Source: Pristionchus mayeri (lineage: Eukaryota > Nematoda > Chromadorea > Rhabditida > Neodiplogasteridae). Taken from it: a stretch of DNA of 64,000 nt. A program made the position numbers and the translations under genes. Below are positions 56,501-64,000 of this stretch, piece by piece; the stretch's first letter is position 1; each line of letters begins with the position of its first letter. The notes below the pieces were generated by a model. It searched no databases. It was not told where the DNA came from and saw nothing but the letters and a program-made list of their open reading frames with translations. Location: NCBI GenBank assembly GCA_036245805.1, contig BTRK01000004.1, forward strand, positions 8,990,001 to 9,054,000. The letters are read 5' to 3'.

Positions 56501-58811
56501 CTTGGAAAGGCTTCAGTTCAAATGTGTCTCTGCCATATGTAGTTCCTTGGTATACTATGAAAACGCACTCATATAAAAACCAGTCTGAACAATCCTAGAA
56601 GCAGGAAACATCATCACTAGCGAAGGGTTACCTCGGAAAGGCTCGCATTCAATGGTGTGCAAATCGTGCTTTAGTGAACTAGACATGATATTGGACGCAT
56701 TATTAGAAAACACTCCCAATGGGCTACACATTGCACTATATGCAAAGTCACGACTATGTTTTCCCGCAAAATACGAGAAGCAGAAAATATTTTTAGAAAA
56801 GTGTTAAAATCTCACAATTGAAAAATTTAATTTTTTTCGGATACCCAAAAGGCATGATGCGATACAAACACTTGCATATAAGGACGAAGTAAACCCCTAA
56901 TATGTGCCATCGAGCTGACTTGAGATCCTTATCAAAAAGGATTTTAGGCGGGCTTAAACATCCTAAACAGAGACGAAGTGGTGTAGTGGTCTATGGCGCA
57001 CCCTCCCATTCCATCCCACCCGGGTTCGATTCCCGGCCGTGACACCGTCTCCGTCCCACCAAGGCGCCCACCCATTGGGGACGGGGAATTGGTAGTCGTG
57101 ACTAGGTAAATAGGTCTGGCGAAAAGGTGGGCACTCCAGACTGAATCAGCCCATATTAACACTGGCCTAGCAGTGTTCTCCCGCGAGCCCAGTCTCGAAG
57201 ACGGGATGTACCTTTACCTTTACCTTTACCGTTTTTAAACATCCTGCCTCAAATCGAGCATTACTTTCTCACCAGCCTAATAGTTTAGATAAGCATTATC
57301 GTAGCTGACACTTACGTGGCCATTCTTTTCGAGCCGAGGTTCGTCGTTGAAGAATTAGTTATTTATTGCAAAGGAGTTGTATGCGACATCGTCTCAGTTC
57401 CAGTTGCCATGGTGAAGTACCATTATTATTGCACAGATAGCCTTTAGATAGATGGGATAGTTAGGAAGATCTTCGTTTCATTTATTTTCATAATATGGTT
57501 CTCTTGCCCCAGTGGGATTTCGATAAGCAAAGCCTATGCCTAATAAGCGTTTCCGTTTAGGGATCGCTTACATTTCTACTGATCGTGCTTGCAATAGCTA
57601 TATTCATGTGCGTCATAATCAGGCACCAAACAATGATGCCCGCCTCGAGTTGGTTCAAAATGCGAAAGGTAATGCTGCCTCAGTATTTTATTGCGTTTAG
57701 TCGAGGCCTCGACACCGAAATCCAATTTGACTAGATTTGAGTCGAACCCGATCTGGCGACTAGATGGCTCGATTGGTCTTGAATATACTCGACCTCTCAG
57801 CCAAGTTAATTATTGCCACTCGATTGGCTTCGAGCGTTTCTCGAATATTCAGATTCGAGTCCTCGACTGGCTTGACTCGATTTCACCAACTAGGTGTGAA
57901 TAATATAAGCAAAACATTTCAGCGCACGGAGCACGTGATATTGATATCCTTATCGATCGCTTTCTTCACTCCCACATTGGCCGTTATTTTTTACCCGTTT
58001 GATCTTGACGAGTCGGAGCGACTTTTGCGCGAGGTTAGCCAGAGCGCATACTTTTTTTCTTGTAAGTGTAACTCTGTAATTATGAATTTTAGAGCACATT
58101 TGAACTCGATTGGGTGCATGATAGAGGGGCATGTTTTAAATTTCGGCATAACGCATTTATTCACGTGATAAAGCATGCGGCAATAATAGTAATGCAGTTT
58201 TTTCACTAGATGCCCTGAAATAAGTATAAATATCGTGTGTTCCAGGGTACGATGATTTGCCTGATCGCTTTAGTAATCCCCTTCTGGCACATGTTCTACG
58301 TTCTAAGCAAAGAAGTTTGTGTAGCAATTCACATCTTGAAAATGACCATATTTTTTAGACCAACAAAAGTAAGCATGTAACAGCTCTAATTCGACGGTCA
58401 TTGATTCGACTGTACATTCAAGTTCGTCTTTTTGTAAATATACCTAATTTAAATAAATATGTTCAGCTGATTATTCCATTATCGCTAGTAGTCTTGCCCA
58501 TCATTTTGGGATTCATACAAGCCGAATTTCGCTTCTTCCCTTTCCGTAAGAATTTAGTAATAATCAGGGTGTAACTGATTTGTTCATAGTTTTCGTAGTC
58601 ATCGCAGCGTATATCTTTCCACTTCATCCGGTAGCTCACAACATCGCCTTACTTGCCCTCACTCCCAATTATCGAACAGCAATTGGCAAGTATTTCAGGG
58701 ATTTGGTAAATGTACGTTACTTTTAAGAATCCGATTGCAATAATTATGTTATAGAATCGCGTACGTCATTCGCACATCACGCGCCATAATTCCCGACATA
58801 CATCACGTTGA
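53577..58811 (+). CDS. 7TM chemoreceptor (Srh/Sri-like)
   Basis: Exons 53577-53773, 57289-57411, 57561-57668, 57923-58033, 58246-58368, 58467-58545, 58590-58705 and 58755-58811 (TGA) join in phase, about 304 codons. The start exon is missing. Features: N-glycosylation site DWINSTSKD, TM1 KIIFGFAGFLHVPALICLMW with WQTPPHQAQIKSNLVMVQ (the TP..M...K..L pattern), TM2 ISIIVADTYVAILFEPRF, GSLTFLLIVLAIAIFMCVII, ISLSIAFFTPTLAVIFYP, MICLIALVIPFWHMFY, LIIPLSLVVLPIILGF, and the end HPVAHNIALLALTPNYRTAI that resembles Srh/Sri TM7 with YR. The first traced intron (3.5 kb) holds a mariner with a foldback and a SINE nested in it; the coding frame is undamaged. Confidence 0.75.
53938..55823. mobile_element. 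Foldback element (TGAGACGAATCGCGAG family), nested
   Basis: TGAGACGAATCGCGAGAG at the left, CTCTCGCGATTCGTCTCA at the right, TA on both sides. Arms of about 900 bp; the loop at about 54,850-55,030 contains purine-rich AGGGAGAGAG sequence. Inserted in a mariner copy. Confidence 0.85.
56965..57234 (+). mobile_element. SINE-A (tRNA-derived), complete
   Basis: Head with A box GTGGTGTAGTGG and B box GGGTTCGATTCC, body, and a tail of repeated ACCTTT units. Flanked by TTAAACATCCT at 56,954-56,964 and 57,235-57,245, an 11-bp duplication. Other copies at 16,172 and 63,163 are truncated at the head. Confidence 0.92.
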
Positions 58812-59485
58812 CGGACTAATATCGCCCTAATCTACTCTACTCTCGGACTGTTTTTGATTTCTTCAAGTCGCGACTTGTTGACAACTAAACAACGCTTTTG
58901 ATATTATATTTGAATTAGCTACAACGTTGGATAAAATCATTGTCGACGTGATGGATTTCCTCAACAAGTAGTTTTCAACACTATAATCTAAGTTTAGCCG
59001 GACTTAAAAGAGCCTCAAGGAATGTAAGGAAAATGAATCTTCGTCTGAATTCGAACACAATTTACCCACATCAACAGGTTCTTCTGAAACCCCACCAGAT
59101 TCCATGTCGAGGCAGCCTAAGCCTTACATTCCCCAGGGTCGGTAAATCGGGTGTGACTTTGATCACGGAAGCTAAATTTCTCTATATGCACGGTGTACTA
59201 TAGCAGTATTCCGCCTTATCGGACCGCACACCCCATAATCCTCATGAAGACTCTTCACGCCGAGGCGCGTTTACCTATTGTCTATTAAACCAAGAATTAT
59301 TTTAGATTGTTTTCGCCTTTTCCAGCAACGAACGGAAATGAATTTCCAGGAGCAGACCATTATCGAAATATCAAAGATCGTGGTTATTATCAGCGTCTCT
59401 TAGGTGTTGTATGTTTCAGGTTTTACCATTGCCGCTCGAGTTTCTAACACGATTACAAGTGGGGTATAATAGTTATTTATTCACA
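58812..59485. other. Spacer between two receptor genes
   Basis: No complete exon found. Contains a possible 3' UTR of the upstream receptor and the 5' flank of the Srd-like gene. Confidence 0.45.
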
Positions 59486-60583
59486 ATGATACTCCGTTTG
59501 CCTTCGTCCGTCCCTTTACACGATATTATTTCCATCGCATTCATTTCCACATTGGACTCCGTTGCTTTCCTCATCAACATAGTACTGCTTCTGGCAATCA
59601 TTTTCAGGTCACCCTCCTGCATGAGGCAATTAATCATTCAGCTCTCGTCTAAGAAGCAACTTCGCAGATCCTACGCAGTCCTTCTTGTGAATGGCGCGAT
59701 ACTGGATATGATTGCCTCGCTGAATTCACTTCTGTTCAACCCGAGGTTGTGAGACCTATTTTTTCTGTCTAGTGTTGGGGCACAGTATCGGTTTGGGGGG
59801 TTCATATGTCCACCCAAAACGACGATATGTCCTCCCAAAACAGACAGAACCCCTATATGTTCCCCCAAGCAAGTCAGAGCCCACCAAATTGTATATTTCA
59901 CTTGCATATTGGCTGCATACTTCTGTACATTATCTATTTCAGACCCCTGCGGACAGCATACTTGCGTGTGTATACCTGGGACCTTGCGTAGCTGTCTCTG
60001 GTACCTGATTTATGAATGCTCTCGAGGGCATAAACACGTATCTCATCAGGCTTCTTCTGCAGTTGTTTATTCGTAACAACAGTTTCGTGCTACATACAGT
60101 CACTGTATCTCCTCGCTACCTCATTTGGCTATCGACTTTACATTCTTAAAAGGCATTTTTTTCTGTATTTTCGGTGGGATAAAACGGGAGTGTATAATTT
60201 TAGCTCTTTGTTTTTGAGCTCAGTGATGAATTTGGAACACTTTATTTTTCACCCTCTGTAGAGTTCTAAAATGGCCAGTTCTAAAATGATACAGCCCCGA
60301 TAAAACCAAAAAAAATTTAGAAAAACGCCTCCTCCTTGGCAAGTCATGCTAGTCTGCGCGATGCTTACCTTACCCACCATTCCCGGCATGATTTATCGTT
60401 GCTGACCTAGGATAAGCGAGAGCTACTTTATAGGTTCTACTTATTACTAGTCAGGACGACCCTGAGTCTGTGCGTCGCGTCTTAGCAATCGCTCGTCCCG
60501 AGTACGCCCTCGACGATTACGCTGTTGAAGGTATTGGTGCTAGAAGTCGAAACTGAATAAATTGACAAGAACTTGCAGTCGGC

Positions 60584-60648
60584 ACTAGGTCGGATGCGAA
60601 CTATGACGTCATCTCGCATGACGTCATAGTTCTGATCCGACCTAGTGC
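60584..60648. repeat. Short palindrome, GGCACTAGGTCGGATG family
   Basis: GGCACTAGGTCGGATGCGAA, then ACTATGACGTCAT and its complement, in 65 bp; ends 25 bp before a receptor exon acceptor. Confidence 0.75.
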
Positions 60649-61064
60649 CGGCGCAATCATATGCATTTTGCAGGAATCCTCAACATGTACGAACCACGAG
60701 TGATGTTCACAATCGTGTCATTCATCCTGCCCAATATGCCCATGGTGCTCATATTCGCATTGAGGCGCAAACTGAGCATCTTATAAAATTGCGTAATCGT
60801 GAGTTTACTCAGGTAATCGCGACAATAGCCGAGCAATCAAATGCTATGAGTGCACTAACGATGAAACTTCACAATACCCTTACGAAAGTTAGCGCTCTTC
60901 ACTAATGTGGAAACCGGCAGTGGTGGCGATATGCAACTGTTACAACTGTTGTTACGAGGCGCTATTATGAAATAATTATGGCATAGCTCTGATCTCCCTA
61001 ATAGCTCAATCAGGAAGCTATTAGGGAGATTCTGTGCGCTGGTGAACACAGTTAACATTTGAGG

Positions 61065-61213
61065 CATAGTTGCCCACGCCGGCGGCGACCCCCATGAAAC
61101 CCTATTCATGCCGGGGCGCTTCCCCCCTCGATATGAGGGCGGAAGCGCCCCAGCATGAATAGGGAGGGGTTCATGGCCTGAAAATACCTCGCCGCCAGTG
61201 TTGGGCAACTATG
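61065..61213. mobile_element. CATAGTTGCCC-type MITE, 149 bp
   Basis: Ends CATAGTTGCCCACGCC and GGGCAACTATG with perfect 8-bp duplication ATTTGAGG at 61,057-61,064 and 61,214-61,221. Inner inverted pair GGGGCGCTTCCCCCCTC / GGCGGAAGCGCCCC. In an intron of the Srd-like gene. Confidence 0.92.
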
Positions 61214-61875
61214 ATTTGAGGTTCTTTCCCTGCAAAGCCTCCTGTCAATTGCTTTCTCATTCACCATTATGTCATACATTTTCTGCCAAAGTTTCACAAT
61301 ACACTCATCGGCCATCGAGCAAGTTCCTCTCAACCACTGTTCATTTTATTGTAATGAGCCGCATACGTTGCAAACGGCTCATTAAAATAAAGGGAAAAAA
61401 TTATGGTGTTGTGGTTCTTGGAACTCATGACATGAAGCCAAATGAATCACTGATTTTGGTGAAATTGCATACTTACTCATATCTATACCTATATATAAAG
61501 CGCACTGTGATGGCATCTGTTCGGATTGCGAAACGATTGCGAAATGTGGAGGGAGAGAGATCGCGCGTCAACAAGTTTCGAAACGACTGATTGCCAAACC
61601 TACTCCGCAAGGACGGGCCCTCGCCGAAGGCGGGGGCAGCCGGACTAGTATTGTAATAAAACGAAATATTAAGCAACATTTGATTCAATTATTCACAGGC
61701 CGGTGTGGTGGTTCTGTTTTTCAACCCCATTATTACTCTCACCTATGTGCAGCCCTATCGAGCGTGAGTTTACGGAATATCACAATAGTGCACAAAGTGC
61801 CACAGATTCGTGAAAGACGCGATATTCTGCAGAGGGCAACGTAAAGCCTCATCGGTCCATCTTGTTAGCACGTGA

Positions 61876-62917
61876 ATTGTTAGCAGTGAATGGTTCGCAA
61901 ATAATATTTTCAGGGACGTATCGCTGCGGAAACATACAGATTCTAATCAACAACATACGATATGATATTGCCCATATGTATTCATCGTTTTTTCGCTTTT
62001 TTTTATTTTTTTCAACAAAAGAAAGATCATGAGTAAGAGATCTAAGAATTATGCATGCGCGTCTTCGAAAGAGAATGTAAAAGTGAAATGCCATCGAATA
62101 AAATTTCCGATTGTCCACATTCAATAACGAGAAGTGAGCGAGAGTGAAACTCGTTCGAATTCCTCACTCTTCGGGCAAAAAGCGCGGCGTAATGACGAAA
62201 AATTGCTTAGAAAAATGCACATAACATTAAAACGCGGACACATGATACCATACTATGTATACAAAACGTGACCCTCTGAACAAGGCGCTTCTTTGCACAT
62301 AATTGATTTCACAAGACTTTCACTCATATTCGAGATCCTTTTTTTATATTACACAAAAAAAATTAATATGCTAATTTAGCATCGACAGTATCTCATTCAA
62401 CCACTGCACAAATTTGAAGGCTATCCCTCAATCGGTTGCGGAGATGAACAGAAATATAGATGCAGCCTACATGCAGGCTGGCTTAACCGATCGATCTGGT
62501 GTGAAATGAAGTTGATCACGATGATCAGCACCCCCGAAAACCCCTGTCAACAAGTTTTAGAAAAATCGATGTGCCAGAGCTTGCTAGATTCTAAGGCAAC
62601 CGGCGTCATATTCAATTCAAAATCGTCTTTGCGATGATTGTAAATTTTTCTGAGTCATTCCGCTGAAAAGAATTCATTAGTAATTGCCAATTATAATTAG
62701 CTTACCACAGAGAATGGATGGCAGTCTTATTTTGGTTCTTTCTGCATAGTAATTTCTGCAAAAACCTGAAATCGGTGATAGCATTGCTTCGACTCATGTG
62801 ACCAATAATCGAATTAAGATTTAACTGTGATAATAATAATATTACCATTCAATGATAATAATGTTTTATAAATATTTTTTTTTAAAATTATGTTTATAAT
62901 AATATATTACTATAATA
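61876..62917. other. Spacer between convergent receptor genes
   Basis: AT-rich; about 62,820-62,930 is nearly pure A/T with ATAATAATA runs. No exon seen; 3' exons of the minus-strand gene could be here. Confidence 0.4.
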
Positions 62918-63961
62918 TTAGAATACTAACATTCGATAGGGCTGGACGTAATACAACGTGATGGCGGGCGCAATGAGCGGCATGAGCGAAGCTGCCTGTG
63001 CATATTTCAATTTTTCATAAATGTAATATTTTTTCATGCCTCTATCATGAAATGTTCTTGCAACGGTGAGCAAGGAACGAAGTCGTACTGGCACGACAAA
63101 TAATCGATGACGCAAATGACGAAAAAGACGGGAAGCACGGCTTGAATGGAGAGCATTTGCTTCGGGTAAAGGTAAAGGTAAAGGTACACTCCGCCTTCGA
63201 GATTGGGCTCGCGGGAGAACACTGCTTGGCCAGTGTCTATTTGGACGAATTCGGTCTGGATTGTCCACCTTTCGCCAGACCTATTTGCCTGCGTGATCTA
63301 GTCGCGACTACCCATTGCCCGTCAACAATGGGTCAATGGGTAGGCGCCTTGGTGTGGCGGAGACGGCGTCACGGATTTCCAAAACAAAACCGGATTTGCA
63401 TGTCTTTGGTTGTAAACTGTATTGCATCTGGTTTCTTGGTAAGCCCACATCTTTGATGCCTTACGCCTCTTGCAACCGTAATTGTTGTGTCAAGTTGTCG
63501 TGATCCCTAGAGATTGAAATTGTGCATAACTTGGATACTTCATCATCGTGTCTTGTCAAAATGAAGCTAGTGATTCAATAATGATAACACACTAGGTAAT
63601 TATACGTCAAAATGAATGAATCCGCACAGTAATAAATACCACATCATTTACTTTCACGCATTTCAGTGGATAATTTTGTTCAGGATTTGAACAGCTCACA
63701 GAGGTTGGTTTTTTAAGTAATTTTTCAAATTGTTCATATTTTATTCCTCTCACGTTTGTAAGCATTTTATGATTTTTCATCGACTTCTCGCTCATTTTGC
63801 TGGAATTTTCGCGAATTGTCGACAGCACCTTTGAAATATTTCAGAAATACCGACAATATCTAGTTACTGCAGTCAGCTCACCTTCCACGGCGTATTCATT
63901 TGATACGTAGCCTGGCTTTACCGCTGCTAGAGCGTCTCTAACTACATCGCTGGCATCTTGA
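62918..63961 (-). CDS. Srd-like chemoreceptor, partial (runs off the window)
   Basis: Minus-strand exons: 63961-63882 (QDASDVVRDALAAVKPGYVS, then NEYAVEG), a piece in about 63800-63720 (KMSEKSMKNHKMLT), a piece in about 63150-63060 (MLSIQAVLPVFFVICVIDYL, then DFVPCSPLQEHF) and about 62996-62918 (AASLMPLIAPAITLYYVQPY). The first exon is exactly 80 bp like its counterpart in the convergent gene (60,451-60,530) and codes for the same loop. A SINE-A copy (63,163-63,385) sits between exons. 5' exons are outside the window. Confidence 0.65.
63163..63385 (-). mobile_element. SINE-A copy, head truncated
   Basis: Minus-strand body matching 56,965-57,234 and a tail seen in plus as GGTAAAGGTAAAGGTAAAGG. 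The copy stops before the A box. It lies next to a receptor exon that begins within about 15 bp of the tail. Confidence 0.8.
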
Positions 63962-64000
63962 CTAATCAGCAGAGGCACCTGGAGATTGCTAGTATTATTG

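Larger units (their letters stand above)
53847..57280. mobile_element. mariner-type element with nested insertions
   Basis: TCAGGTTGGTGAGAAAGTAA and TTACTTTCTCACCAGCCTAA at the ends, TA on both sides. Without the nested foldback (53,938-55,823) and SINE (56,965-57,234) it is about 1.27 kb. The minus strand near 56,400-56,377 shows a degenerate TATCCCCTGACTAAG matching the YSPDLAPSDY codons seen in 32,259-33,532. It ends 8 bp before the acceptor-bounded receptor exon at 57,289. Confidence 0.8.
59486..61875 (+). pseudogene. Srd-like chemoreceptor, probably frameshifted
   Basis: Pieces in order: 59,486-59,754 (MILRLPSSVPLHDIISIAF, TM1 AFLINIVLLLAIIF, then SPSCMRQ and SYAVLLVNGAILDMIASLNS), about 59,944-60,000 (TPADSILACVYLGPC), about 60,330-60,400 (PPPWQVMLVCAMLTLPTIPG), 60,451-60,530 (QDDPESVRRVLAIARPEYAL), 60,674-60,900 (GILNMYEPRVMFTIVSFILP, then SNAMSALTMKLHNTLTKV), 61,699-61,763 (AGVVVLFFNPIITLTYVQPY) and 61,806-61,875 (FVKDAIFCRG to stop). 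GPC, the DP..V...P.Y loop, MS..TMKLHNTL and the NPI..YV.PYR end mark an Srd receptor. Damage: a +1 shift is needed at about 60,780, and the junction before 59,944 is out of phase. Confidence 0.65.

Noticed and set aside
56965..57234. A tRNA gene at the SINE-A head
   Set aside because: The head is followed by a SINE body, tail and an 11-bp duplication; it is a retroposon.

Overview
The window is eukaryotic, almost certainly from a free-living nematode, possibly a Pristionchus-like diplogastrid. Its genes have many short exons, introns often of 40-70 bp with TTTCAG-type 3' splice sites, and the nematode chemoreceptor families (Srt, Str/Srj, Srd, Srh/Sri types) together with a nematode-type UDP-glucuronosyltransferase. 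The species assignment is inference; the family assignments come from reading the spliced frames by eye, with no database search.

Layout: 1-5.0 kb holds the end of an unknown gene, an Srt-type receptor (293-2549) and a Str/Srj-type receptor (3283-5038; its seven exons sum to a clean 340 codons). 5.9-13.4 kb is one 17-exon UDP-glucuronosyltransferase whose two long introns hold transposons. 13.4-25 kb has a small secreted-protein gene (minus strand), the first half of an Mpv17/PMP22-family gene, and a dense pile of foldback transposons, SINEs and mariner remnants. 25-35 kb has a minus-strand receptor fragment, an unrecognised two-exon acidic protein gene, and an Srd-like receptor whose exons are dispersed between insertions. 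35.4-39.3 kb is a mariner copy carrying an RTE-clade retrotransposon. 39.6-41.4 kb is a minus-strand receptor whose last exon runs into a MITE. 41.6-53 kb is nearly all long inverted-repeat elements; one of them, 45,487-47,881, encloses a seven-exon gene of unknown function with a continuous 265-codon frame. 53.5-64 kb holds an Srh/Sri-like receptor with nested transposons in its first traced intron and a tail-to-tail pair of Srd-like genes.

The main theme is a cluster of environmental-sensing and detoxification genes (chemoreceptors plus a UGT) being remodelled by small DNA transposons. I could define several repeat families and, for many copies, exact target-site duplications: hAT-like MITEs (8 bp), CATAGTTGCCC elements (8 bp), foldbacks flanked by TA, mariners flanked by TA, and two tRNA-derived SINE families (11-12 bp). 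The most notable points are the gene-bearing inverted-repeat element, the MITE that supplies a receptor's C-terminus, the UGT lacking the usual N-terminal catalytic histidine, and a receptor exon fragment copied into the repeat pile without the MITE present in the other copy.
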